Made by a program: the position numbers and the translations under genes. The notes beneath the pieces were generated by a model that did no database searches, had not been told where the DNA came from, and saw only the letters and a program-made list of their open reading frames with translations. From Nocardia nova (GTDB taxonomy: Bacteria; Actinomycetota; Actinomycetes; Mycobacteriales; Mycobacteriaceae), in assembly GCF_002933465.1 (NCBI RefSeq), contig NZ_PSZE01000010.1:124001-188000 (forward strand): 64,000 bases of DNA, in the 5' to 3' direction. Below, piece by piece: positions 43,951 to 52,648 of this stretch (positions are counted from its first letter, which is position 1; every line of letters begins with the position of its first letter).

Positions 43951-46470
43951 TCACAGATCGGCGATCGCCGCCAGCGGTGGTGTGCGCGCGGCGCGCACAG
44001 CCGGCCACAGCGCCGCCAGCACGCCGACGACGGCCGAGCCGATCAACATGCCCACGATCTGGCCCCACGGCACGGTAATCGTGCTCAATCCCAGATCCGA
44101 CAGTGTGCGCAGGAAACCGACGCCGAGCCCGAGCCCGAGGACCACTCCGACCACGGCCCCGAAGACCGCGATCAGCATGGATTCGAGATAGATCGTGCGC
44201 CGGACCTGTGGTCGCTGCATGCCGACCGCGCGCAACATGCCGATCTCGCGCCGCCGCTCGACGACCGAGAGGGCGAGCGTGTTCACGATGCCCAGGATCG
44301 CGATCACCACCGCCAATGCGAGCAGCCCGTAGAGGATGGCGAGCATGGTGTTGATCTGTTTGCCCTGCGCCCCTTTGAATTCCTCGCGGTCTTGCACCTG
44401 CACCACCACATAGGACGCGGTCGCCTTCTCCAGATTGCCCCGCATCGCGGCGACGTCGGCGTCCGGCGCGGCCTTGACCAGCACGACCAGGTCGGTGCGG
44501 AACGCCACCGGCATCACCTGGTTGTACAGGTCCGGCGCCACCACCAGGGGGCCGAGCAACTGGCTGTCGGCATAGATTCCGGCAATGGTCACCGAGAACT
44601 TCTTGTTGTCCACACTGGTGACCTCGACCCGGTCGCCCGCATGCCAATTGCGTTCGCCCGCCTCGGTTTCCGACACCAGCAGGGAGTCGCCGGTGAGGTT
44701 GTCGGTGCCGTGGCGGATGTCGTAGCGCAGGACCTGCCCCATCGGCGCGTCCGGCGAGGTGCCGGTGACCTGATCGTCGCCCACCCGCAGCGCGACCCCG
44801 CGGAAGGCCACCACGTCGGAAACGCCGGGGACCGAGCGCGCCGCCTCCGCGGCGCCCAGCGGCACCCCGATTATCTGCGGCCCGGCCAGGACGTAGTCGG
44901 CGTTCACACCCTTGTCGACGAGTTCGCCGACACTGGCCTTCGCCGAGGCGCCGAGCATGCCGATCGCCGAGACCAGCATCAGCCCCAAGGTGAGCGCGAA
45001 CGCCGTGGCGGCGGTGCGGCGCGGATTGCGCTCCGCGTTGTTGCGCGCCATCGCGCCGATCGCGCCGAACGGACGCACCAGCAGGCCCAGCGCCCCAACT
45101 ATCGGCCGCGACAGCGCCGGTGAGGCGAAAAGCACCGCGAAGATCAACGCGGCCGCGCCGACTCCGACCGTGGCCGCGGCGTTGCCGCCGGTGTTGCGCG
45201 CCCCGAGCACCACCAGTACCACACCGATCACCGCCAGTACCGCACCGATCGCCGTGCGCACGCGCAGCGATTCACCGACCGAGGCGAACTCCTCGCGCAT
45301 CGCCTCCACCGGCGGAATCTTCGCGGCTCGCCGAGCGGGCGCGTACGCGCTGGCCACCGTCACCACCAGGCCGATGCCGATCGCCGCCAGCACGGTCCGC
45401 GGCAAGACCTGCATGGTGCCGGTGGGCAATCCGAGGTCGAAGGCGTTGAGCAGCGCGGACAGCCCGAACGCCAGCCCGATGCCGCCCGCCAGTCCGAGTA
45501 GGCTGCCGATCAGGCCGATGACGAAGGCCTCCGCCACCACCGACAAGCCGACCTGGCGCCGCCCGGCCCCGACCGCCCGCAACAGCGCCAGCTCCCGCAA
45601 TCGCTGCGCCACGATCATCGAGAACGTGTTGTAGATGATGAAGGTGCCGACCAGCAGCGCGATCGCACCGAAGGCGAGCAGGAAGTAGTTGACGAATTTC
45701 AGCGCGTTGCCGACCTGGGCCCTCAGATCCGCACGCACCTGATCGCCGTCCATGACCTTGTAGTCCGGCGCCACCTTCGCGATCCGGTCGCGCAACGTAT
45801 CCGGGGAAACCCCGGGCACGGCGGCCACATCCACGTAGGCGACATGCGCACCGTCGGTGAACAGCTCCCGAGCCTGCGCGTCGTCGAACAGCAGCCCGAT
45901 GAATCCGCCGGTGTCCGAGGACACGGTGTAGATGCCGCTCACGGTCATATCGATGGTGCCGCGGGCGGGGATCAGCACCTTGGCCTTATCGCCGACGTGC
46001 AGTCCGGCACGGTCCGCGCCACCGGAATTGATCGCGATCTGCCCCGCCGTCGCCGGCGCGACCCCGTCGACGAAATGCTCCGGGTCGGCGATCGCCTTGT
46101 CGGGCGGCAGATACGACCGACCCCAGCTCGGCGCGCCGCCCGTCTGCACCGCATGCCCGTCCTTCAGCAGGACGATGGGGCCCTGCACGGCCGGCGCCAC
46201 CGCGCGCACCCCGTCGGTCGCGGCGACCTTGGCGACGAGGTCGTTCGGAACACCCAGCGACTGGCTGTGTTTCGGCTCCACCCGCACATCGACGCCCTTC
46301 GCCTGGTCGGCGAAGATACCGTCGAAGGTGCGCTGCAGGGTGTCGGTGAAGACGAAAGAGCCTGCGACGAAAGCGGTTCCGAGCACGACCGAGAGCAACG
46401 TCAGCGCCAGCCGCACCTTGTGCGCGGCCAGATTACGCAAGGCCACCTTGCGCATCGGCGATCCAGCCAT
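43951..46470 (-). CDS. ABC transporter permease, FtsX/MacB-like double module
   Basis: 839 residues with two FtsX-like permease modules in tandem. First TM ALTLLSVVLGTAFVAGSFVF, a large extracellular domain (about 50-250), three TMs (LLAFGAIALLVGTFIIYNTF and following), then a second copy beginning NPRRTAATAFALTLGLMLV, another extracellular domain (about 520-700) and a final trio ending GSAVVGVLAALWPAVRAAR. It probably works with the ATPase upstream to export lipids or peptides or to act as a mechanical signal. ATG at 46470 is 4 nt after the stop of a repeat peptide that carries AGGAGG. Confidence 0.92.
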   Translation of the reverse strand: MAGSPMRKVALRNLAAHKVRLALTLLSVVLGTAFVAGSFVFTDTLQRTFDGIFADQAKGVDVRVEPKHSQSLGVPNDLVAKVAATDGVRAVAPAVQGPIVLLKDGHAVQTGGAPSWGRSYLPPDKAIADPEHFVDGVAPATAGQIAINSGGADRAGLHVGDKAKVLIPARGTIDMTVSGIYTVSSDTGGFIGLLFDDAQARELFTDGAHVAYVDVAAVPGVSPDTLRDRIAKVAPDYKVMDGDQVRADLRAQVGNALKFVNYFLLAFGAIALLVGTFIIYNTFSMIVAQRLRELALLRAVGAGRRQVGLSVVAEAFVIGLIGSLLGLAGGIGLAFGLSALLNAFDLGLPTGTMQVLPRTVLAAIGIGLVVTVASAYAPARRAAKIPPVEAMREEFASVGESLRVRTAIGAVLAVIGVVLVVLGARNTGGNAAATVGVGAAALIFAVLFASPALSRPIVGALGLLVRPFGAIGAMARNNAERNPRRTAATAFALTLGLMLVSAIGMLGASAKASVGELVDKGVNADYVLAGPQIIGVPLGAAEAARSVPGVSDVVAFRGVALRVGDDQVTGTSPDAPMGQVLRYDIRHGTDNLTGDSLLVSETEAGERNWHAGDRVEVTSVDNKKFSVTIAGIYADSQLLGPLVVAPDLYNQVMPVAFRTDLVVLVKAAPDADVAAMRGNLEKATASYVVVQVQDREEFKGAQGKQINTMLAILYGLLALAVVIAILGIVNTLALSVVERRREIGMLRAVGMQRPQVRRTIYLESMLIAVFGAVVGVVLGLGLGVGFLRTLSDLGLSTITVPWGQIVGMLIGSAVVGVLAALWPAVRAARTPPLAAIADL

Positions 46471-46474
46471 GGCC

Positions 46475-46626
46475 CTACGCCTCCTGTGTCCTGCGGGACA
46501 CCCGCACCCGGTCGGCGAGACGAGCCGCTGCGCGATTGTCGCTCATCACGCCTCCAGTGTCCTGCGGGACACCCGCACCCGGTCGGCGAGACGAGCCGCT
46601 GCGCGATTGTCGCTCATCACTCTCAT
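46475..46626 (-). repeat. two copies of the intercistronic repeat between ABC ATPase and permease
   Basis: Copy 1 (46546-46626) can start at ATG 46626, overlapping the ATPase stop as TGATG, or at ATG 46617; it reads [18 protein letters not shown] then RTLEA and stops at 46546. Copy 2 (46475-46546) starts in the stop of copy 1 (TGATG), reads the same but ends RTQEA, and stops with TAG 4 nt before the permease ATG. Its end supplies the AGGAGG. The two copies are nearly identical at DNA level over 70 bp and are the same family as 8934-9008 and 9169-9378. Confidence 0.9.
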
Positions 46627-47390
46627 CACGCCTCCAGGGACTTCATGCGGTCCAGCACCGATTCCGCTGTCGGATCCCGCAATTCGTCGACGATGCGCCC
46701 GTCGGCGAGGAAGATCACGCGGTCGGCATAGGAGGCGGCATGCGGTTCGTGCGTCACGATCACGACCGTCTGCCCGAATTCGTCGACCGCCGCCCGCAGA
46801 ATCGACAGCACCTCACCGGAGGATCGCGAATCGAGGTTGCCGGTCGGCTCGTCGCCGAAGATGATGTCGGGTCTGCCGACCAGCGCCCGCGCACACGCGA
46901 CGCGCTGCTGCTGCCCGCCCGACAGCTCACTCGGCCGGTGGTCGAGGCGGTCCCCCAGACCGAGACGCCCGATCACGGTGTCCAGCCACTCCTGATCGGG
47001 TTTGCGACCCGCGATATCCAGCGGCAGGGTGATGTTCTCGAGCGCGGTCAGCGTCGGGACCAGGTTGAACGCCTGAAAGACGAAGCCGATGCGATCGCGG
47101 CGCAGGCGCGTCATCTGTTTGTCCGACAGACCGGTCAGCGCGGTATCGCCGATGTGCACCGTGCCGGAGGTGGCGCTGTCCAGCCCGGCCAGGCAATGCA
47201 TCAACGTCGATTTTCCGGAGCCGGACGGGCCCATGATCGCGGTGAACTCCCGCTGGGCGAAATCGGCCGAGACCCCGTCGAGGGCGCGGACCTGGGTGTC
47301 TCCGGATCCGTACAGTTTCGTCAGGTCGGTGGCGCGGGCCGCGAGCATGGTCGCCGCAGCGGGTTCGGTGCCCAGGGCATCGGCAGTCAT
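46626..47390 (-). CDS. ABC transporter ATP-binding protein, MacB/LolD type
   Basis: 254 residues. Walker A GPSGSGKST, Q-loop FQAFNLVPTLTALEN, signature LSGGQQQRV, Walker B IIFGDEPTGNLD and H-loop VTHEP; the PTGNLDS segment is typical of the MacB/LolD/FtsE subclass that pairs with FtsX-like permeases. The ATG at 47390 has GGAG 4 nt upstream. Its stop codon is part of the first repeat peptide, which separates it from the permease by 150 bp. Confidence 0.95.
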   Translation of the reverse strand: MTADALGTEPAAATMLAARATDLTKLYGSGDTQVRALDGVSADFAQREFTAIMGPSGSGKSTLMHCLAGLDSATSGTVHIGDTALTGLSDKQMTRLRRDRIGFVFQAFNLVPTLTALENITLPLDIAGRKPDQEWLDTVIGRLGLGDRLDHRPSELSGGQQQRVACARALVGRPDIIFGDEPTGNLDSRSSGEVLSILRAAVDEFGQTVVIVTHEPHAASYADRVIFLADGRIVDELRDPTAESVLDRMKSLEA

Positions 47391-47517
47391 GGTCTCCAGT
47401 CTGGCCAAACCGGCGTGCGGGCGCCATCGGGATTTCCCCCCAATACCTGGGGCCCATTTCCCGGGACCCGCCGACGATCCCGCAGTGCCGAGCGTCCACG
47501 CGCATATCCTCGTGCGC

Positions 47518-48276
47518 ATGGCTGCGCTCACTCCGGTCCTGCTCATGCTCGTGGGTGGGATCGCGCTGGCGCAGCACGGCATTCTGCGCGGGATTTCGGC
47601 CGCCCGATTGCTTGTGCCGGCCACGGTCCTCGGCCTCGCCGCGCAACTCACCCATGACGCTACCGACGGCGGCGGCCTCACCCGCGTCGACGAACCCGTC
47701 ACCGACTGGGTGGTCGACCATCGCCTCGGTTGGCTGAACCCGGCGATTCGGACCCTCACCGATTTCGGCGGCGTCGCCGCGATGACGGCCCTGACCATCG
47801 TGGCCTGCGCCTGGTTCGGCGTGCGGCGGCAGTGGACGCGGCTGCTGACCACGGCCGCGGTGGGTGCCGGGACAGCGGTGATCGGCTCGGTACTGAAGTC
47901 GGCGATCGGGCGGCACCGGCCGCCCGCGATCGACCAGCTGGTCACCGAGACCAGTCCCTCGTTCCCGTCCGGGCACACCCTGGGCAGTACCGCGGTGACC
48001 GGGGTGCTCGCCGCCATGATCGTGCTCTCGCCGTGCGGCCGGGTGGCCCGCGTAACCGCAGTCGCGGCCGCGGCGCTGTTCGCGGTGGTGATCGGCCTGA
48101 CCAGGATCTATCTCGGCGTGCACTGGACCACCGATGTGCTGGCCGGTTGGTCGATCGGTCTCGTCTGGCTCGCGCTGTGCCTCGGTCCCTATCTGTGGTG
48201 GCGGGCGCGGGTCAGCTCGAGAGCGCGGCCAGCAGAACCAGAACCACCAGCAGCAGCACCACCGCGCCGACGATGA
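47518..48276 (+). CDS. PAP2-family membrane phosphatase
   Basis: 252 residues with about six membrane segments. It has all three phosphatase motifs: KSAIGRHRPP (KxxxxxxRP), PSGHT and TRIYLGVHWTTD (SRxxxxxHxxxD). The probable substrate is a lipid phosphate such as phosphatidic acid, phosphatidylglycerol phosphate or polyprenyl pyrophosphate. ATG at 47518 lies 7 nt after TATCCT (47505-47510), so it is likely leaderless. The basic C-terminal tail is encoded by sequence that overlaps the convergent kinase gene by 65 bp. Confidence 0.9.
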   Translation: MAALTPVLLMLVGGIALAQHGILRGISAARLLVPATVLGLAAQLTHDATDGGGLTRVDEPVTDWVVDHRLGWLNPAIRTLTDFGGVAAMTALTIVACAWFGVRRQWTRLLTTAAVGAGTAVIGSVLKSAIGRHRPPAIDQLVTETSPSFPSGHTLGSTAVTGVLAAMIVLSPCGRVARVTAVAAAALFAVVIGLTRIYLGVHWTTDVLAGWSIGLVWLALCLGPYLWWRARVSSRARPAEPEPPAAAPPRRR

Positions 48277-49447
48277 TGCCGATGATGAGCCCGGTATTCG
48301 ATGTGTTCCGCGCCGGCACCGGTCGCATCGGCGTCATCGGCGGACGCTGGCCGTAGGGCTGGTTGTACTGGTTGTACTGGCCGGAGGCTCCGTACGGCTG
48401 CGGCTGATTCGCCGGACGCGCGGCGGTGGCGGGATACTGCTGCGGCACGGGCCCGTGGTGCGGCATCGGTTGGGGCCGGGCCGCGTGCGGCGCCGACGGA
48501 CCGGTCGCCGGCCGATGCACGACCGGCTGTCCCGGCCCGGTGCCCGGCCGGCCCGTCGTCGGCATCGGCGGACCGGTGTAGGGGCGGCCGACCGTCGGCA
48601 TCCGAGGCGCGCTGGCCGGCGACAATGCCTGGCGGGCGGCGGCGGCGAATTCCGCACAGCTGCCGAATCGGTCGCCCGCACGCTTCTGCATCGCCTTCAG
48701 CAGGACCGCGTCCAGGCTCGCGGGCAGGCCCGGTCGCACACTGCTCAGCGCGGGTGGCGGCCCCTGCAGATGGCCGCGGATCACCGCCGCCGGATTCGGC
48801 GCGTTGAACGGTCCCCGGCCGGTGAACAGCCAGAACAGACTGCACGCCAGGGAGTACTGGTCCGAACTGCCGTCCAGCGGCGCGCCGGTGAGCTGTTCGG
48901 GTGAGGCATAGGCCAGGGTCGCGGTGAATGTTCCGGTCTGGGTGAGGTGACCGCCGTCGTCGCGCAGGCGGGCGATGCCGAAGTCGGTGAGGTACACCCG
49001 CTCGCCCTTGCCGCCGGTGGAGCGCGCGAGCAGCATGTTGCCCGGCTTCACATCCCGGTGCATGACCCCGTTACCGTGCGCGTAGTCCAGCGCCTCGGCC
49101 ACCTCGGCGATGATCTGCACGGCCCGCTCGGGCGGCAGCTTCTTCGGATCCACACTGGCGGCATCGATACCGTCGATGTACTGCATCGAGATCCAGAGCT
49201 GACCGTCCTCGAGGCCGCGATCATAGACCGTGACGACCTTGGGATGATCGAGTTGCGCGACCAGATCGGCCTCGCGCTCGAAGCGGGCGCGGATCTCCGG
49301 ATCGGCGACCATCTCCCGGTTGAGCAACTTCAGCGCGGTCATCCGCGGCAACCGCGGGTGTTTGGCCAGATAAACCTGCCCCATACCGCCGCGGCCCAAC
49401 AGTCGTTCGATGACGTAGCCCGCGAACACATCACCGTTGGCCAGCAT
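48212..49447 (-). CDS. Ser/Thr protein kinase, PknA/PknF-like, membrane-anchored
   Basis: 411 residues. The kinase domain (about 8-265) has the Gly loop GRGGMGQVY, catalytic Lys in ALKLL, HRDVKPGN, DFGIA and the activation loop ending in YASPEQL. A Pro/Gly/Gln-rich linker (about 275-375, with GQYNQYNQPYGQ) leads to one TM at the C-terminus (LIIGIIVGAVVLLLVVLVLL) and only a few extracellular residues, so there is no sensor domain outside. The gene overlaps the PAP2 gene tail to tail by 65 bp. It is divergent from endonuclease IV. Confidence 0.94.
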   Translation of the reverse strand: MLANGDVFAGYVIERLLGRGGMGQVYLAKHPRLPRMTALKLLNREMVADPEIRARFEREADLVAQLDHPKVVTVYDRGLEDGQLWISMQYIDGIDAASVDPKKLPPERAVQIIAEVAEALDYAHGNGVMHRDVKPGNMLLARSTGGKGERVYLTDFGIARLRDDGGHLTQTGTFTATLAYASPEQLTGAPLDGSSDQYSLACSLFWLFTGRGPFNAPNPAAVIRGHLQGPPPALSSVRPGLPASLDAVLLKAMQKRAGDRFGSCAEFAAAARQALSPASAPRMPTVGRPYTGPPMPTTGRPGTGPGQPVVHRPATGPSAPHAARPQPMPHHGPVPQQYPATAARPANQPQPYGASGQYNQYNQPYGQRPPMTPMRPVPARNTSNTGLIIGIIVGAVVLLLVVLVLLAALSS

Positions 49448-49598
49448 GCCCCGCTCCCACTTCCCGTGCCGGAATCACCGAAACCATAGCAGTCCGCCGG
49501 AACCGGCATTCTCGATCGACGGGGCCGCCGGTCCGCGCGAATGCCGCGTCCCCACCTGTCGCTGCGGGCTGTCGGCGCCTACCGATACGCTCTCTGCC

Positions 49599-50369
49599 AT
49601 GCGTATTGGAGCACACGTCCGTCAAGACAGTGATCCGATCGGCTTCGGCGAGCGATTGGGTGCCGACGTCATCCAGATGTTCGTGGTGGATCCGCAGGGC
49701 TGGGACAAACCGCAGCCGCATCCGCGCACGGAGGAGATCAAATCCAGCCCCATCGACGTGGTGGTGCATTCCTCCTATCAGATCAACGTGGCCAGTACGA
49801 ACAACAGATTGCGCATGCCCTCGCGCAACGCGGTCGCGCAGCAGGCGCAGGCCGCCGCCGATCTGGGCGCGTTCGGCCTGGTCGTACACGGCGGGCACGT
49901 GCGTTCGGATGCCGAGATCGAGGCCGGAATCGTCAACTGGCGCAAGCTGTTCGAGCGCCAGCAGGACAAAGGCGGCTTCGCGGTGCCGATTCTCATCGAG
50001 AACACCGCCGGCGGCAATCACGCCATGGCACGTCATTTCGATTCGATCGCCCGGCTGTGGGATGCGGTCGGCGACTTCGGCGCGGGCTTCTGCCTCGACA
50101 CCTGCCACGCCTGGGCGGGTGGCGAGGAGCTGATCGGCATCGTCGACCGGATCCGCGCGATCACCGGCCGCATCGATCTGGTGCATCTGAACTCCTCGCG
50201 CGACGACTTCAACTCCGGCGCCGACCGGCACGCCAACTTCGCCGACGGCACCATCGATCCGCAGTTGCTCGCCGAGGTGTGCCGGACCGCCGACGCACCC
50301 GTGGTGCTGGAGACACCGGCCGAGGGAGTCGCCGAGGACCTCGCCTACCTGCGCGAACACGTCGGATGA
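49599..50369 (+). CDS. nfo: endonuclease IV
   Basis: AP endonuclease of base-excision repair, TIM barrel with a trinuclear zinc site. 256 residues (M. tuberculosis End: 252). Matching segments: RIGAHVRQ, ADVIQMFVVDPQGW, HSSYQINVASTNNRLR, VVHGGHV, LIENTAGGNHAMARHFDSI, GFCLDTCHAWAGGEEL, DLVHLNSSRDDFNSGADRH and TPAEG. ATG at 49599 lies 7 nt after TACGCT, indicating a leaderless transcript. Confidence 0.94.
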   Translation: MRIGAHVRQDSDPIGFGERLGADVIQMFVVDPQGWDKPQPHPRTEEIKSSPIDVVVHSSYQINVASTNNRLRMPSRNAVAQQAQAAADLGAFGLVVHGGHVRSDAEIEAGIVNWRKLFERQQDKGGFAVPILIENTAGGNHAMARHFDSIARLWDAVGDFGAGFCLDTCHAWAGGEELIGIVDRIRAITGRIDLVHLNSSRDDFNSGADRHANFADGTIDPQLLAEVCRTADAPVVLETPAEGVAEDLAYLREHVG

Positions 50370-50476
50370 GCCGAGCGCCGGCACCGTCTTTGTGATCGCG
50401 CTGACCGTAAACCTCGTCGCGCGGGGGCCTCGATGGTGTGCTCGGTACGCAGCACGTTCCGAGCGAAAGGCCCTCC

Positions 50477-51406
50477 ATGTCAAGCGATCACGCAGCAGAG
50501 TCCGTGTCCGTGGTGAAACTCGGAACCCACATCGGCGCCCGGATCGACGGCGTCCGGCTGGGCGGGGATCTGACTGCGGAGACGGTCGTGGCCATCCGCG
50601 CGGCCCTCAACGAGCACAAGGTGATCTTCTTCCGGGACCAGCACCATCTCACCGAGGACGGTCAGCACGAATTCGCTCAGCTGCTCGGCAGTCCGACCAC
50701 GCCACATCCGACGGTCACCTCCAAGGGGGTGAAGAGCCTGGCGATCGATTCCCACCACGGCCGAGCCAACAGCTGGCACAGCGACGTCACCTTCGTCGAC
50801 CGGATCCCGAAGGCCTCGATTCTGCGCGCGGTGAGCCTGCCCAGCTACGGCGGCTCGACGACGTGGGCCTCGACCGTGGCCGCCTACGCCTCGCTGCCGG
50901 AACCGCTGAAGCGGCTGGCCGAGGAATTGCGCGCCGTGCACACCAACAAATACGACTACGCGGCGAGCCACGAGGAGCAGCCGGACCCCAACGCGCAGGC
51001 CTACCGCGAGGAATTCCAGTCGACCTACTACGAGACCGAGCATCCGGTGGTGCGAGTGCACCCCGAGACCGGTGAGCGCGCGCTGCTGCTCGGACACTTC
51101 GTCAAACAGTTCGTGGGCTTGTCCACCAACGAGTCACACGCCCTGTTCCGCCTGCTGCAGGATCGCGTGACCAGGCTCGAGCACACCACCCGGTGGAACT
51201 GGTCGCTCGGCGACGTGGCAATCTGGGACAACCGTGCCACTCAGCACTACGCGATCGACGACTACGACGGCGCCGAGCACCGCAAGCTGACCCGCATCAC
51301 GCTGGCCGGAGACATCCCGGTGGGCGTGGACGGCCGGACCAGCCTCAGTATCGCCGGTAACGCCGACCATTACTCGATCATCGAGGATCTGGCCGAGGTG
51401 GCCTGA
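50477..51406 (+). CDS. TauD/TfdA dioxygenase, alkylsulfatase-like (Rv3406-like)
   Basis: Fe(II)/2-oxoglutarate-dependent dioxygenase of 309 residues, close to Rv3406, a type II alkyl sulfatase. Iron ligands are H101 and D103 (WHSDVTF) and the distal H in NRATQHYAI; the 2-oxoglutarate arginine is in HRKLTRI. The conserved segments [29 protein letters not shown] and [14 protein letters not shown] are close to those of Rv3406. It likely releases sulfate from alkyl sulfates under sulfur limitation. GAAAGG precedes the ATG. Confidence 0.88.
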   Translation: MSSDHAAESVSVVKLGTHIGARIDGVRLGGDLTAETVVAIRAALNEHKVIFFRDQHHLTEDGQHEFAQLLGSPTTPHPTVTSKGVKSLAIDSHHGRANSWHSDVTFVDRIPKASILRAVSLPSYGGSTTWASTVAAYASLPEPLKRLAEELRAVHTNKYDYAASHEEQPDPNAQAYREEFQSTYYETEHPVVRVHPETGERALLLGHFVKQFVGLSTNESHALFRLLQDRVTRLEHTTRWNWSLGDVAIWDNRATQHYAIDDYDGAEHRKLTRITLAGDIPVGVDGRTSLSIAGNADHYSIIEDLAEVA

Positions 51407-51439
51407 TCCGCCGACGCCGGCCGATGGTTGAATCGGTAC

Positions 51440-52648
51440 ATGGAGATTCGACCGCTGGCCGGCGTTCGGGTGCTGGAACTGGGCAACTACATCGCGGCGC
51501 CGACCGCGGGGCGCATTCTCGGCGACTTCGGCGCCGAGGTGATCAAGGTCGAGCGCCCGAAAACCGGTGACGAGCTGCGCAATTGGCGGCTCTACGGCGG
51601 CGACACCTCGATGTTGTATCGCACGGTGAACCGCAACAAGAAGTCGATCACCCTCGATCTGCGCACCGACGCGGGACGGGCGATCGTGCTGGATCTGATC
51701 CGGCACTGCGACGTGCTGCTGGAGAATTTCCGGCCCGGGATGCTGGAGAAGTGGGGGCTGGGGCCGGAGGTGCTCGACGAGGCCAATCCCGACCTGGTCA
51801 TCACCCGCATCTCCGCCTACGGGCAGACCGGCCCGCTCTCGCAGCGGCCGGGTTTCGCCGCGGTCGCCGAGGCGATCGGCGGGCTGCGCGAACTGGTCGG
51901 CGATCCGGACCGGCCGCCGGTGCGGGTGGGCGTCTCGATCGGGGATTCCATCGCGGGGATCTACGCCGCCTTCGGCACGGTGCTGGCACTGTTCCAGCGC
52001 AAGGGCGCCGAGGAGCGAATCCCGTTGCCGCAGCGCATCATCGACGTCGCGCTGAACGAGTCGATTCTCTCCGTGATGGAGTCGCTGGTTCCGGACTACG
52101 AGGCCTACGGCATCAACCGGCAGCGCGTCGGCGGCCGGATGGAAGGGATCGCGCCGAGTAACGCCTACCCCTGCGCCGACGGCACCAGCATCATCATCGG
52201 GGGTAACGGCGACGCGATCTTCCGCCGCTATATGCAGGTGATCGAGCGCCCCGATCTCGCCGAGGATCCGGAACTGCAGGACAACGCCGGCCGGTGGCGC
52301 CACCGTGACCGCCTCGACGCCGCGATCGGCGAATGGACTGTGCGCCACACCAGGGACGAGGCGCTCGCGATCCTCGAGCAGGCGGCCATCCCGTGCGGCC
52401 CGATCTACACCGCGGCCGATATCGTCGCCGACGAACAGTACCGGGCGCGCAACATGATTCAGCATTTCCCGGTCGACGTCGGCGCCGCCGAACCGAAACA
52501 GGTCGCCTTCACCGGCATCGTCCCGGTGATCGGCGAACGTTCGCTGCCGATCCGTGCGGTGGGCCCCGACCTCGGCGAACACACCCGAGAGGTCCTCTCG
52601 GAACTGCTGGGAATGTCGGACGCCGATATCGAGGCTTTGGAGGCGTGA
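51440..52648 (+). CDS. CoA-transferase family III (CaiB/BaiF)
   Basis: 402-residue acyl-CoA transferase. N-terminal signature LAGVRVLELGNYIAAPTAGRILGDFGAEVIK (read in part), NRNKKSITLDL, the helix ENFRPGMLEKWGLG and the ISAYGQTGPLSQRPGF segment; the catalytic aspartate region is GVSIGDSIAG. It probably exchanges CoA between carboxylic acids. The ATG at 51440 is preferred over a TTG at 51428. Its stop overlaps the following gene by one base (TGATG), so it is coupled with the HMG-CoA-lyase-like enzyme in leucine-type or branched-acid degradation. Confidence 0.92.
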   Translation: MEIRPLAGVRVLELGNYIAAPTAGRILGDFGAEVIKVERPKTGDELRNWRLYGGDTSMLYRTVNRNKKSITLDLRTDAGRAIVLDLIRHCDVLLENFRPGMLEKWGLGPEVLDEANPDLVITRISAYGQTGPLSQRPGFAAVAEAIGGLRELVGDPDRPPVRVGVSIGDSIAGIYAAFGTVLALFQRKGAEERIPLPQRIIDVALNESILSVMESLVPDYEAYGINRQRVGGRMEGIAPSNAYPCADGTSIIIGGNGDAIFRRYMQVIERPDLAEDPELQDNAGRWRHRDRLDAAIGEWTVRHTRDEALAILEQAAIPCGPIYTAADIVADEQYRARNMIQHFPVDVGAAEPKQVAFTGIVPVIGERSLPIRAVGPDLGEHTREVLSELLGMSDADIEALEA

